Shown here: positions 8,362-16,849 of the stretch, in pieces
Layout of the letters: every line of letters begins with the position of its first letter
How positions within the stretch are numbered: position 1 is the first letter of the stretch
Origin: JAABRU01 sp041390465
GTDB lineage: Bacteria; Desulfobacterota; Desulfobacteria; Desulfobacterales; Desulfococcaceae
NCBI GenBank assembly: GCA_041390465.1
Contig: JAWKPW010000003.1
Span: forward strand, 48,287-112,286
Reading direction: 5' to 3'
DNA length: 64,000 nucleotides
Translations under genes and position numbers: made by a program
The notes under the pieces: model-generated
The model's input: only the letters and a program-made list of their open reading frames with translations
Database searches by the model: none
What the model was told of the DNA's origin: nothing

Positions 8362-9027
8362 ATGGAAATCAAGGTTGTTCGCAAGGTGCTGGATGTAAAC
8401 GAAAGAATGGCAGAGGAAAACCGGGCGCTGTTTGCGGAAAAAGGGGTTTTTGTTCTTAACGTCATGAGTTCCCCGGGTTCCGGCAAGACCACAGTGCTGG
8501 TCAAAACCATCAGCCGTCTGATGCCGGAAATCCGTGCTGCCGTGATTGTGGGGGACATCTGCACATCCAATGATGCGGATCGGCTGGCCGTGACCGGCGC
8601 GCCTGTGGTGCAGATCAATACCGATGCGTTTGGCGGAGACTGCCATCTGGCTGCCCATGTCATTGAAAAAGCAGCAGAGGATATTGATCTGGATGCTGTG
8701 GATCTGCTGATTGTGGAAAATGTGGGAAATCTGGTCTGTCCTGCCGAGTTCGACATCGGCGAGGATGCCCGCGCAGTGGTTCTCAGCGTGGCCGAAGGAG
8801 AGGACAAGCCTTTGAAATATCCTTTGATGTTTCGGGTTTGCAACGCGGCTGTCCTGAATAAGATCGATCTTCTTCCCCATCTGGACTATGACCGGGAGGC
8901 GGCGGTGAACAATATCCTTCAGGTTCATCCGGGAATGCCGATTTTTGAGATGTCCGCAAAAACCGGAGAGGGGCTTGAACCCTGGATCGCGTGGATCAGA
9001 GAGCAGGTGCAGCAGAAAAAAAGGTAA
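8362..9027 (+). CDS. hypB: hydrogenase nickel incorporation GTPase HypB
   Basis: A 221-residue SIMIBI GTPase that delivers nickel to [NiFe]-hydrogenase during maturation, normally with HypA. Visible are the P-loop SSPGSGKTT, the metal-binding region GGDCHL, ENVGNLVCPAEFD (switch region and dimer-interface C) and the guanine motif NKIDLLPHLD. It lacks the N-terminal His-rich or CxxCGC extension. AGGAAGG at 8350-8356 selects the ATG at 8362 over the in-frame GTG at 8356. No hypA or hydrogenase genes lie nearby, so it appears as an isolated hyp gene. Confidence 0.95.
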   Translation: MEIKVVRKVLDVNERMAEENRALFAEKGVFVLNVMSSPGSGKTTVLVKTISRLMPEIRAAVIVGDICTSNDADRLAVTGAPVVQINTDAFGGDCHLAAHVIEKAAEDIDLDAVDLLIVENVGNLVCPAEFDIGEDARAVVLSVAEGEDKPLKYPLMFRVCNAAVLNKIDLLPHLDYDREAAVNNILQVHPGMPIFEMSAKTGEGLEPWIAWIREQVQQKKR

Positions 9028-9067
9028 TTGTTCATTTGCAGTTTATTTTGTTTCCCGCAGAGAACTT

Positions 9068-9185
9068 GGTTCTTCAGGATTTTTTGTGGAGCAGATATTA
9101 TTTCAGCCACGAATTTTCATCATTCGTGTTTATTCGTGCAATTCGTGGCTGAAAAGTGCATTTCCGCAAAAATTCCTGAAGAACC
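9068..9185. repeat. nested inverted-repeat element between hypB and siroheme synthase
   Basis: Outer arms GGTTCTTCAGGATTTTTTG (9068) and its near-complement ending at 9185 enclose an inner hairpin, TCAGCCACGAATT...AATTCGTGGCTGA (9103-9152). It is about 118 bp and non-coding. It could end hypB transcription; a related inner hairpin is near 60190-60262. Confidence 0.5.
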
Positions 9186-9212
9186 GGATATTTTTCAAAT
9201 TTTATAATTATC

Positions 9213-9860
9213 ATGCGCTATTATCCCATAAATCTTGACATCAGAAACCGTGTCTGTGTGGTGGTGGGCGGCGGCGAAGTCGCTACCCGGAAGGTGAACA
9301 TGCTGCTGCGCTGCGGGGCTGCTGTGAGGGTTATCGGTCCCAACGTCACGGATGAATTGAAAGAACTGTCCCGCAGCGGCAAAATAGACCTGAAACAACG
9401 GGGATACCAAAGCAGTGATGCGGATGAAAACATTTTTCTGATATTCGGGGCCACAGACAATGCGGACATCAACCGTCAGGTGCGGGAGGATGCGGAACGG
9501 ATGAAAATCCTCTGCAATATTGCGGATAATCCGGACATCAGCCAGTTCACCCTTCCGGCTGTGGTGAATCAGGGTGATCTGATTCTCAGCATTTCCACAT
9601 CCGGCAAAAGCCCGGCTCTTTCCCGGATTATCCGCAGGGAACTGGAGCAGATTTTTGGGCCGGAATATGCAGAATGCCTGCGAATTATGGGAAAAATTCG
9701 GGAAAATCTTCTGAAGAAAGGCCATGATCCGGATTCTCACCGCAGACTTTTCCGATCTGTTCTGGACAAGGGACTGATACAACTGTTAAAAGAAGAAAAC
9801 AGTGCGGGTGTCAGGGCGCTTCTGACGGAGATTTTTGGACAGGACGCGACGATTCCGTAA
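9213..9860 (+). CDS. precorrin-2 dehydrogenase / sirohydrochlorin ferrochelatase (siroheme synthase N-terminal type)
   Basis: A 215-residue stand-alone version of the CysG N-terminal half. Oxidises precorrin-2 to sirohydrochlorin with NAD and inserts iron to give siroheme, the prosthetic group of sulfite reductases; in Desulfobacterota it also feeds the alternative heme route. The dinucleotide-binding stretch VVGGGEVATRKVNMLL starts at about residue 17, and the catalytic-domain pattern FTLPAVVNQGDL-LSISTSGKSPALSR is complete. No methyltransferase domain is attached. Start at 9213 gives the canonical MRYYPI(N/F)LDI beginning although the ribosome site is weak. Convergent with the DegV gene. 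Confidence 0.92.
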   Translation: MRYYPINLDIRNRVCVVVGGGEVATRKVNMLLRCGAAVRVIGPNVTDELKELSRSGKIDLKQRGYQSSDADENIFLIFGATDNADINRQVREDAERMKILCNIADNPDISQFTLPAVVNQGDLILSISTSGKSPALSRIIRRELEQIFGPEYAECLRIMGKIRENLLKKGHDPDSHRRLFRSVLDKGLIQLLKEENSAGVRALLTEIFGQDATIP

Positions 9861-9989
9861 AAGGAAAAATTTTCCGCTGACCGGTTTCAGGAAAACCGGG
9901 ATCAACCGGTTCCGGATAACGGTTTTCGTCAGTATGGCAGCAGTGCCCAGGGTGAGCAGCCGACTTGTCAGGCTTTTGTGCAAGACTGA

Positions 9990-10994
9990 TTATTTTGGAA
10001 CAAACGCGATGCCCCAGGTTCCGGGCCCCATATGCACACCGGAGGTCAGGGAAAGCGGTCTGACAAGGATTTCCGCCTCAGGGCAGTTTTCGCGGATTTT
10101 TTTCTGCACTTCTTCCTGCACCCATTCCCGGTTGTCCGTGTACTCCAGCAGGATGAGCAGACAGGGATTCTGCTCTGCCGCCCTTTTCAACTGTGTCAGG
10201 GCAAAGCCAGTCTGCGCGTCCCGGTTTCTGACCATTCCCACTTTTCTGGCTCCGTCCGGCTGAGGGCTGATGATTGGTTTCATGTGAAGCATATCCCCGA
10301 AAAACGCGCCGGTTTTGGAAAGTCTGCCCCCGGCCGCGAGATAGTGCAGCCGGTCTATGAAAACAAAATCCTCACACCGGTCAATGATTTTTTCCGCATA
10401 AGCGATCACCGCTTCCGGAGTTTCTGCACGCGCGGCATAACGTGCTGCGGCCAGTGCCATAATTCCCAATCGCCCGGAAGCTGCGCCCGTGTCAACCAAA
10501 ATCATGCGGTTTTCCGGATCATTTTTCTCTTTCCATGCTGCGGCTGTCTGCCAGTTCCCAGTGAAAACCGATCCCACGCACAGATACAGCACTTTTTCAT
10601 ACTGACTGACAGCGCTCTGATACTGCTGATACCGCTCAAATACAGAAGCCTGGGATGTGGAAACCTTTTTTTCCTCCCGCATGGCCTTGTACAGATCATC
10701 AGGGTTAAAAAGACTTTCCGGCAATGCCCTGTCTTCCATGAGAATATAGCTGTCAAGCAGGGTAATCCCCAGCTCCTGCGCATCAGTACGGGTCACGGAA
10801 CCGGCAGCATCTGTCATAACGCGAATGCAGTGGTGCACAGTTTCTGTTTTTTCCGACTGAACAGCCATATCCTCATCAGACCATTGCAGAATATGGCCTA
10901 TGCTTTGAAATTGTTGGCGAATTTTTTCTTTTTCCGCACTGTGCAGATGAACACTCAGACAGTTTTCGCCTTTTTCCAATGGAAGAGAAGTCAC
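9990..10994 (-). CDS. DegV-family fatty-acid-binding domain protein (3' part of a split DAK2-DegV protein)
   Basis: Most of this segment is a DegV (EDD fold) fatty-acid-binding domain: VMTDAAGSVT, the STSQASVF motif, LVDTGAASGRLG and DFVFIDRLHYLAAGGRLSKT. The first 55 residues instead match the C-terminal part of a DAK2/YloV-like domain, ending SVHLHSAEKEKI. It is in the same frame as the DAK2 segment upstream, separated by one TGA (11022-11024) and nine codons. The GTG at 10994 has no ribosome site, so independent initiation is doubtful. Fused DAK2-DegV proteins are a known architecture; this looks like one such gene interrupted by a stop codon. Confidence 0.75.
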   Translation of the reverse strand: MTSLPLEKGENCLSVHLHSAEKEKIRQQFQSIGHILQWSDEDMAVQSEKTETVHHCIRVMTDAAGSVTRTDAQELGITLLDSYILMEDRALPESLFNPDDLYKAMREEKKVSTSQASVFERYQQYQSAVSQYEKVLYLCVGSVFTGNWQTAAAWKEKNDPENRMILVDTGAASGRLGIMALAAARYAARAETPEAVIAYAEKIIDRCEDFVFIDRLHYLAAGGRLSKTGAFFGDMLHMKPIISPQPDGARKVGMVRNRDAQTGFALTQLKRAAEQNPCLLILLEYTDNREWVQEEVQKKIRENCPEAEILVRPLSLTSGVHMGPGTWGIAFVPK

Positions 10995-11021
10995 AACAGT
11001 GTGCTGACCATGATGCGGAAA

Positions 11022-11702
11022 TCAGATTTTTGCATTTTCCGCATCTTCCTCTGCGGTGCGGATAAGCGCATTGATGCAATGTCCGCTTTCTTTTCTGTGA
11101 AAGGCAGCGGAAATCTTCAGTTTTCCGGGAAAGCGTTCACAGGGGGAAAGCATTTTTTCCGGAGCGTTGGACAGGGTGCAGAAAAAGGTTTCCAAAAAAA
11201 GAAACATGCCCAGCGCGCCTGCATCCACAACTCCGGATTCCCGGAGTTCCGGCAGCGTTTCCGCTGTGGACCGCACTGTGTCGGAGAGAGGAATGACCAG
11301 CGGCTCAGGAGAATCTTTCAAGGAGATTTCCGGTACAGTATCCGCGAAGGTGTCAAACACAGAAAGCATGGTTCCGGCTTTGGGAGCGGATACGGCCTGA
11401 TACGCGGCTTTTCTTGCGGAATCGGCTGCAGAGGGAATGTCAGAAAGGCTGAGAGTTTTTATGAATTCTGAAAAAAAACGGGCTGCAATATTTCCGGAAT
11501 TTCCCCGCGCGGAAAACAGCAGTTGTCTGGCTGTCCTGTCCGGATTTCCATCCAGATTCCGCAGGGGCCGGAGACTCAAAATCAGATTGCGTCCTGTATC
11601 TGCATCTGCAACCGGAAACACATTGATGCGATCCAGCAGATCCGCCCAGGCCGACATCCGTTCCGTTGCCCGGACAAAAGACTGGCGTATGATTTCTTCC
11701 AT
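11022..11702 (-). CDS. DAK2 (DhaL-like) kinase domain protein, 5' part of a split DAK2-DegV protein
   Basis: A 226-residue DAK2 domain related to the fatty acid kinase FakA and to DhaL. The nucleotide-binding signatures LDRINVFPVADADTG, LFSARGNSGNIAARF, SAPKAGTMLSVF and ESGVVDAGALGMF are present, with the metal-binding D of FPVADADTG. The frame ends at TGA 11022-11024, inside what would normally be the C-terminal DAK-associated domain, and continues in the same frame as the DegV segment. Kinase of this type phosphorylates fatty acids bound to DegV partners. The start lies two bases after the thioesterase stop, indicating coupling. Confidence 0.78.
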   Translation of the reverse strand: MEEIIRQSFVRATERMSAWADLLDRINVFPVADADTGRNLILSLRPLRNLDGNPDRTARQLLFSARGNSGNIAARFFSEFIKTLSLSDIPSAADSARKAAYQAVSAPKAGTMLSVFDTFADTVPEISLKDSPEPLVIPLSDTVRSTAETLPELRESGVVDAGALGMFLFLETFFCTLSNAPEKMLSPCERFPGKLKISAAFHRKESGHCINALIRTAEEDAENAKI

Positions 11703-11704
11703 CT

Positions 11705-12118
11705 TCAGAATCCCAATGCGCTGCGGATTTCCGCAGGAATCTCGTACATGGTTTCCATTTCCGGCATTTTCACAGCCACCTGCTCCCCCCGGCCTTTGGC
11801 GCAGACCGCATTGTCCCGGACGCGGCGTATTTCAAAATCAATGACAATCTTGATGCCTGCCTCTGCAAGGGTGGCTTTGCATACAAATTCATCCCCGTAA
11901 GTCAGAGATGCAATATGCTTGGTGGAGGTTTTGATGACCGGAAAAAGATACTGGGTATCCTGATAATAGCGGTACAAATCAACCCCGGCTTCCGTGAACA
12001 GGCCGAATCTGGCAATGTCAAAATATTTCAAATAATTGCCATGCCACACAATCTGAACCGGGTCAAGATCGTGGAAGGGAACCTTCATGCGGTATTCATA
12101 AATTCTCTGATTTTTCAT
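11705..12118 (-). CDS. acyl-CoA thioesterase, 4-hydroxybenzoyl-CoA thioesterase-like hotdog fold
   Basis: A 137-residue single hotdog domain. The signature VPFHDLDPVQIVWHGNYLKYFDIAR contains the D-x-D-x-x-(G/Q)-x-V-x-x-x-x-Y catalytic pattern of the YbgC/4HBT family, cytosolic enzymes that hydrolyse acyl-CoA or acyl-ACP. The ATG at 12118 overlaps the rfaE2 stop (TGATG), so the two genes are translationally coupled; a TTG one codon earlier is possible but unnecessary. Followed two bases later by the DAK2 gene. The link to fatty acid handling (thioesterase, DAK2 kinase, DegV) makes functional sense; natural substrate unknown. Confidence 0.85.
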   Translation of the reverse strand: MKNQRIYEYRMKVPFHDLDPVQIVWHGNYLKYFDIARFGLFTEAGVDLYRYYQDTQYLFPVIKTSTKHIASLTYGDEFVCKATLAEAGIKIVIDFEIRRVRDNAVCAKGRGEQVAVKMPEMETMYEIPAEIRSALGF

Positions 12119-12612
12119 CAATATCTTTCTTTCTGATTCAGGTGCAGAATCCGCTCAATGATTGCCGTGGTGGACGCGCCCGGAACCAGATGGATTCTTT
12201 CCACCCGTCCGCCGATGGATTTGACAAAATCTCCGCCGATAATGTCTTTTTCAGCCCAGTCCGCTCCTTTGACCAGCACATGGGGTTTGAGGCTTTGGAT
12301 AAGCAGCAGAGGATCATGTTCATCAAAAATGCTAACATAATCCACGCATTCCAGAGCGGCCAGCACCTCAGCCCGCTGCTGCTGCGGAACAATGGGACGT
12401 TTTTCACCTTTGATGGCGTGCACGGAAGCATCAGAATTCAGCCCCACCACCAGCAGATCGCCCTGTTTTCGGGCAGCATTGAGATAGCGCACATGTCCCG
12501 CATGGAGCAGATCAAAGCAGCCGTTGGTGAATACGATGGCATGCCCATCCTGCCGCTTTTTTTCCAGAATGGCGGACAAAGTTTCCCTGTCCTGTATTTT
12601 GTCAGATCTCAT
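12118..12612 (-). CDS. rfaE2: D-glycero-beta-D-manno-heptose 1-phosphate adenylyltransferase domain protein (RfaE2/HldE C-terminal type)
   Basis: A 164-residue cytidylyltransferase-like enzyme that forms ADP-heptose for LPS core synthesis. It shows FTNGCFDLLHAGHVRYL with the HxGH nucleotide motif, LVVGLNSDASV, VPQQQRAEVLAALECVDYV, KPHVLVKGADW and the tail PGASTTAIIERI. It lacks the kinase half, as is usual for the split RfaE1/RfaE2 arrangement. The frame is open to 12891 but that part is antisense-like; ATG 12612 (MRSDKIQD) overlaps the nitrilase gene by 11 bases. No other heptose genes are adjacent. Confidence 0.93.
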   Translation of the reverse strand: MRSDKIQDRETLSAILEKKRQDGHAIVFTNGCFDLLHAGHVRYLNAARKQGDLLVVGLNSDASVHAIKGEKRPIVPQQQRAEVLAALECVDYVSIFDEHDPLLLIQSLKPHVLVKGADWAEKDIIGGDFVKSIGGRVERIHLVPGASTTAIIERILHLNQKERY

Positions 12613-13393
12613 ATGCCTCCGGCATTCTTTCTTTGAGCGAAGGCATGATTTTTCTTGCTTCCGCAATCCGATCCGGATCAATTTCCCCGTACCGCAGGCA
12701 GGTTTCCTCTCCGGCCATTGCCAGCACCTCTCCCATCGGGTCAACAATAAGGGAATGTCCGCCAAATATCGTACTGTTCTCTTTTCCGCACCGGTTGCAG
12801 GCAATGAGGTAAATCTGGTTTTCAATGGCCCGCGCCTGTGCCAGAATGTCCCATCGGTGAATGCGCACTTTGGGCCACTGCGCGGAAACAATCACCGCGG
12901 TGGCGCCTTTCAGCACAAGGGTGCGGCAGAGTTCGGGAAACCGGAGATCATAGCAGATCATCAGCCCCAAATCTCCCAGCGAGGTTCTGCATATCACAGG
13001 GGAACGACCCGGTGCAAAATACTTTTCCTCACCTGTGACAGAAAAAAGATGAATCTTGCGGTAGGAACCGGCAAGGTTTCCGTTTCTGTCTGCCACATAC
13101 ATGGTATTGTAAATCTCTTTTCCTTCAGATTCCGGCATGGAACCGGCTATGACCATCCCATGATTTTTGGCGAGTTCCAGAATTTCTGCCAGAATCTCCG
13201 GTGTGTTCCGGGCATGATCCGCAAGATGCGCATTGTCAAAACCGCAGGACCACATTTCCGGCAGAACAGCCAGATCTGTGTCATTGGCCTTTGCAATTCC
13301 AAGCAGTTCCCGCAGTGCAGCAAGGTTGGCTTCCGTATTTCCCACTTTCACATCCCACTGGACAGCAGCGGCTTTGCATTTTCTGATTATCAT
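12602..13393 (-). CDS. carbon-nitrogen hydrolase (nitrilase superfamily amidohydrolase)
   Basis: A 263-residue single-domain nitrilase-fold enzyme with the catalytic triad E46 (LPEMWSCGF), K113 (YRKIHLF) and C147 (MICYDLRFPEL). The pattern resembles omega-amidase/YafV- and Nit-type enzymes that hydrolyse amides such as deaminated glutathione or 2-oxo acid amides; the exact substrate is not determined. It heads a minus-strand operon with rfaE2, thioesterase and DAK2/DegV genes, all overlapping or within two bases. Start ATG at 13393 with GGGA eight bases upstream; length is normal. Confidence 0.9.
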   Translation of the reverse strand: MIIRKCKAAAVQWDVKVGNTEANLAALRELLGIAKANDTDLAVLPEMWSCGFDNAHLADHARNTPEILAEILELAKNHGMVIAGSMPESEGKEIYNTMYVADRNGNLAGSYRKIHLFSVTGEEKYFAPGRSPVICRTSLGDLGLMICYDLRFPELCRTLVLKGATAVIVSAQWPKVRIHRWDILAQARAIENQIYLIACNRCGKENSTIFGGHSLIVDPMGEVLAMAGEETCLRYGEIDPDRIAEARKIMPSLKERMPEAYEI

Positions 13394-13551
13394 AATTTTC
13401 CCGTTTCATTGTGGCGCATGAAATCAATATGATTTTCAACCATTGATGTTTATAGTGAAAAACTGATATTTTCCTGAAATATACCCCATTTTTTCCTGAT
13501 ACGCAAAGGATAAATTGAGATAAGTACCCAACCGAAAGTTTTCAGATATAT

Positions 13552-13585
13552 AAAAACCGGATTTTTCCTTAAAAATCCGGTTTTT
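13552..13585. repeat. AAAAACCGGATTTTT-type hairpin
   Basis: AAAAACCGGATTTTT and its complement flank a short loop, followed by a T run on both sides. It is one of a family of near-identical hairpins (54858, 59973, 60459, 60661, 60728, 62884, 62936). It may act as an intrinsic terminator. Confidence 0.6.
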
Positions 13586-13738
13586 TCTGAAAATTTAACA
13601 CCCGAAAATTTATGGTATCTTACTTATTCCATATATCCGCGAAAACCGGGGCTGTCCTGTGTTCTGCCAATTTTTCAATGGAGAATTGGTATTATTTTTC
13701 CCAAAAATGAAACCTGTGAGAAAAACAGTTCATCTTCA

Positions 13739-13963
13739 TTGACAGCATACCGAAAGATGGTGCATACTCCGATTATGACATGGGACATCAGAATAAACAT
13801 ACGCGTCCCCTTTGACAAAGAAACGCTGGCCAGGAATCTTTTTGAAAACATTCTCAACCTGGCGAATGCGGGATATATGGAGAAGGGAAATCGTCCCATC
13901 GGAAAAGATATGGCACAGCGTCTTGCAAAGACTTTGCGTGCAGACTGTGAAGTATTTTTTTAA
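13739..13963 (+). CDS. small hypothetical ORF in duplicated region
   Basis: A 74-residue frame whose second half, VPFDKETLARNLFENILNLANAGYMEKGNRPIGKDMAQRLAKTLRADCEVFF-like in composition, looks protein-like and has no membrane segment. I do not recognise it. The start could be the ATG at 13739 or at 13775 (MTWDIRINI). No good ribosome site is seen and the equivalent frame is broken in copy 2, so it may be a remnant rather than an active gene. Confidence 0.3.
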   Translation: MTAYRKMVHTPIMTWDIRINIRVPFDKETLARNLFENILNLANAGYMEKGNRPIGKDMAQRLAKTLRADCEVFF

Positions 13964-14187
13964 TTTCTGACAGGTTCTGCAAAAATTTCCTGTTCATGGA
14001 CATGGGAACAGGAAATGCCGTATATTCCTCCGGTGCAAATTTTGAACATTTTTTGACAAAAATAAAACAGCCATTCACGGTAAACCTGATGAACTGAATG
14101 AATATCTCAGGAATCCGGAGCAGGAGTCACCATCCAAAACCAATCAGCAGTTTATCTGAAACAGCAGACAGGTGAAAAGGAGCAGAC

Positions 14188-14412
14188 ATGAAAACACTTA
14201 TTTTGAACATTGATGATTCCATTTTCGATGAAATTGTTCATTCCCTCAAATCCTATCCGAATGAAAAACTGGAAATTCTTGCAGACAATCCCACAGAAAA
14301 AGATTTGACTGAATTTTCAGAAGATTTGCGGAATGCTTTTATCGAAATTCGACAAATGGAAACAGGAAAAAAACAGGCTAAGACATGGCAGGATGTAAGA
14401 AATGACTTATAA
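14188..14412 (+). CDS. RelB-like antitoxin candidate
   Basis: A 74-residue acidic protein directly upstream of, and overlapping by 11 bases, a RelE/ParE-family toxin gene. It begins MKTLILNIDDSIFDEIVHSLKSYP, typical of small antitoxins that start with a short strand and helix, and ends in a charged helix (KKQAKTWQDVRNDL) that would wrap the toxin. AAAAGGAG seven bases before the ATG fixes the start. Function is inferred mainly from its neighbour. A frameshifted copy starts at 16850. Confidence 0.7.
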   Translation: MKTLILNIDDSIFDEIVHSLKSYPNEKLEILADNPTEKDLTEFSEDLRNAFIEIRQMETGKKQAKTWQDVRNDL

Positions 14413-14740
14413 AATAATTCCCACAGAGGTTTTTTTGAAGGATGTCAAATTGTTAAAAAAGAAATACCGCAATATTGTTGATGATATTGATGACCTTGCT
14501 GAAAACCTTGAGCAAAACCCGACAGGGGGAAAGGCTTTGGGAAAAAATTTATATAAAATCAGATTGAAAAGCAGAGATAAACAAACCGGCAAACGCGGCG
14601 GTTTCAGGGTTATTTATTACTTTGCTTTTAAAGAAAACATCTATCTGGTTAAAATATATTCCAAAAATATTGACGATAATTTTGTCAGAAAAGAGTTGGA
14701 AAAAATTCCCAAGATTTCTTTGACCATAATCCGGGCATGA
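14402..14740 (+). CDS. RelE/ParE-family toxin
   Basis: A 112-residue RelE-fold protein: EVFLKDVKLLKKKYRNIVDDIDDL (helical hairpin), GKNLYKIRLKSRDKQTGKRGGFRVIYYF with the basic core strand and the conserved R-x-x-Y-x-x, and IYLVKIYSKNIDDNF. RelE members cleave mRNA on the ribosome, ParE members hit gyrase; the sequence GGFRVIYYF plus K-x-Y-S-K suits an mRNase of the RelE/HigB kind. It overlaps the antitoxin gene by 11 bases. Codon use is AT-rich compared with the housekeeping genes, suggesting transfer. A degenerate second copy is at 17064-17370. Confidence 0.82.
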   Translation: MTYKIIPTEVFLKDVKLLKKKYRNIVDDIDDLAENLEQNPTGGKALGKNLYKIRLKSRDKQTGKRGGFRVIYYFAFKENIYLVKIYSKNIDDNFVRKELEKIPKISLTIIRA

Positions 14741-15279
14741 TTCATTTTGGCAGCAAAAAGTTGAAAGATCATCCATTGCATACTCCTTTTTTATAATATT
14801 TTCTTTGTGTTGATTATCACATTTCGATGATATTTTTCAACCAGCTTAAGACACTACCGAAAATTTAACACCCGAAAATTTATGGTATCTTACTTATTCC
14901 ATATATCCGCGAAACCGGGTCCTGTGTTCTGCCAATTTTCAATGGAGAATTGGTATTATTTTTCCCAAAATGAAACCTGTGAGAAAAACAGTTCATCTTC
15001 ATTGACAGCATACCTCGAAAGATGGTGCATACTCCGGGATTATGACATGGGACATCAGAATAAACATATATGCCCCTTTGACAAAGAAATTCGGCCGTGA
15101 ATCTTTTTGAAAACATTCTCATCTGGCGAATGCGGGATATATGGAGAAGGGAAATCGTCCCATTTGAAAAGATATGGCAGCGTCTGCAAAGATTTTGCGT
15201 GCAGACTGTGAAGTATTTTTTTAATTTCTGACAGGTCTCTGCAAAAATTTCCTGTCTGCGGACATGGAACAGGAAATGC

Positions 15280-16673
15280 GGGTATGGCCTTAATATTATG
15301 TTGCAAAAAGAATATAACTATGGTATTTCATTCATAATTTTAGAAAATTTTAAAATATGAAAGGATATATCATGGACGCAAAAATAATAAAGAGGTCTGC
15401 AACAAGTTATGTAATTGAGATTGAAATTCCTTACGGTAAATCCATGCCGGAATCAGAGGAATTGATACAGCAGCAACTGAACAAAGTGGGCAGTGTCGCA
15501 ACCGGAGAATCTCTTCTGCAATTTGATACAGACGGTTCTCCTATCATCGTTGAAGGTAAAAAAATGACTGCAAAAGGAAAAATCGCCAAAACATATCAGA
15601 CACCTTACGGAGATATTATGATTGAACGTCATTTTTACCAGGGAAGTTTGGGCGGTCGGGGTTACTGTCCGTTGGAAAAAAATGCAAGAATCATTACTGC
15701 GGCGACACCGAAATTTGCGAAAACAGTATCATCCAGGTATGCCGATATGGGAGGGGTGAGAGTTCAGAAGGATTTGGAAGATAATCACGGAAGAAAGATA
15801 TCGAAGTCGCATATCCAGAAAATATGTGACGTCGTCGGAAGTATCGCATCAATAAAGGAGGATTCCTGGAAGTATAAAATACCTTCTCTTGAAAAAGAGG
15901 TAAAAACGGTTACGGTCGGTCTTGACGGTACATGTATGCTGACCGTTGAAGACGGATATCGTCAGGCAATGGCAGGCACAATCGGACTTTATGACAACGA
16001 AGGTAAAAGACTTCATACAATATATGCCGCAGCAGCACCTGAATACGGAAAACAGACTTTTTTGAATAAAATGGAAGAAGAAATCAGTCGGGTTAAAAAA
16101 CTTTATCCTGATTCGGAATATGCCGGACTTGCAGACGGAGCAAAAGATAATTGGTCTTTTTTGGAAAGACATACATCCGTGCAGATAATAGATTTTTACC
16201 ATGCGAGTGAATATATCGGAAATGTCGGAAATGCCATTTTCAGAGATAAAAATAAAAAAAAGGAATGGATTGGGAAAAAGTGTCACGAACTGAAAAATGA
16301 ATACGGTGCGGCAGAGAAAATTTGCCTGGAAATGAATGAATTTCTGACACGCAGACTTTCAAAAGAAAAAAAGGATAAAATCGAATCCGCAGTGACCTAT
16401 TTCAATAACAACCTTCATAGAATGGATTATGCGAAGAGTACAGAGGAAAATATTCCGATAGGATCAGGAATAACCGAAGCAGCTTGCAAAGTCATAGTAA
16501 AACAGCGATTGTGCTGTTCCGGAATGAAATGGAAAGACGAAGGTGCATCTGTTGTACTGACATTGAGAAGTTTGAATTATAGTGACGGCAGGTGGGAACA
16601 ATTCTGGAATAAAGTTGACCGATACGGTTTTTCTCTGGCAGCTTAAAAATTACATAATATTGAATCCACACCC
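15280..16673 (+). mobile_element. ISKra4-family insertion sequence, complete (1394 bp)
   Basis: The left end begins GGGTATGGCCTTAATATTAT and the right end, read inward, GGGTGTGGATTCAATATTAT: an imperfect inverted repeat (18 of 22 matching). An 8-bp target duplication, GGAAATGC, is present at 15272-15279 and 16674-16681. GGG termini, one long transposase gene and an 8-bp duplication fit ISKra4. The uninterrupted target can be read in copy 1 near 14013. The intact duplication and open frame suggest recent insertion. Confidence 0.9.
15372..16646 (+). CDS. ISKra4-family transposase
   Basis: A 424-residue DDE transposase. Recognisable are an N-terminal zinc-ribbon-free recognition region with YGDIMIERHFYQ and GYCPLEKNARI, then the catalytic core: D in VTVGLDGT, D in YAGLADGAKDNW, DFYHASEYIGN and E in IPIGSGITEAACKVIVKQRL, followed by SGMKWKDEGA. 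This ITEAACK...KQRL block is characteristic of ISKra4 transposases. AAAGGA six bases upstream of the ATG at 15372 decides against the ATG at 15357. The frame is uninterrupted, so the element may still be mobile. Confidence 0.92.
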   Translation: MDAKIIKRSATSYVIEIEIPYGKSMPESEELIQQQLNKVGSVATGESLLQFDTDGSPIIVEGKKMTAKGKIAKTYQTPYGDIMIERHFYQGSLGGRGYCPLEKNARIITAATPKFAKTVSSRYADMGGVRVQKDLEDNHGRKISKSHIQKICDVVGSIASIKEDSWKYKIPSLEKEVKTVTVGLDGTCMLTVEDGYRQAMAGTIGLYDNEGKRLHTIYAAAAPEYGKQTFLNKMEEEISRVKKLYPDSEYAGLADGAKDNWSFLERHTSVQIIDFYHASEYIGNVGNAIFRDKNKKKEWIGKKCHELKNEYGAAEKICLEMNEFLTRRLSKEKKDKIESAVTYFNNNLHRMDYAKSTEENIPIGSGITEAACKVIVKQRLCCSGMKWKDEGASVVLTLRSLNYSDGRWEQFWNKVDRYGFSLAA

Positions 16674-16849
16674 GGAAATGCCGTATATTCCTTGTGTAAA
16701 TTTTGAACATTTTTTGACAAAAATAAAATAGCCATTCACGGTAAACCTGATGAACTGAATGAATATCTCAGGAATTCGGAGCAGGAGTCACCATCCAAAA
16801 CCAATCAGCAGTTTATTCCGAAACAGCAGACAGGTGAAAAGGAGCAGAC

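Larger units (their letters stand above)
13589..14707 (+). repeat. 1.1-kb tandem duplication, copy 1 (uninterrupted)
   Basis: This stretch is repeated at 14859-17370 with many small indels and substitutions. Both copies start GAAAATTTAACACCCGAAAA and end in AAGAGTTGGAAAAA. Copy 1 carries the intact RelE-type pair; copy 2 is decayed and split by an ISKra4-family element. After removing the element and one target duplication the second copy is about 1110 bp, matching this one. Confidence 0.85.

Noticed and set aside
11022..11024. TGA as a selenocysteine codon
   Set aside because: No catalytic Cys position is known at this place in DAK2/DegV proteins and no obvious SECIS-like hairpin was recognised just downstream; kept only as an option in the finding.
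10032..11471. 479-codon open frame on the plus strand
   Set aside because: Antisense to the DAK2 and DegV segments, which carry strong motifs; Cys/His/Phe-rich product typical of a shadow.
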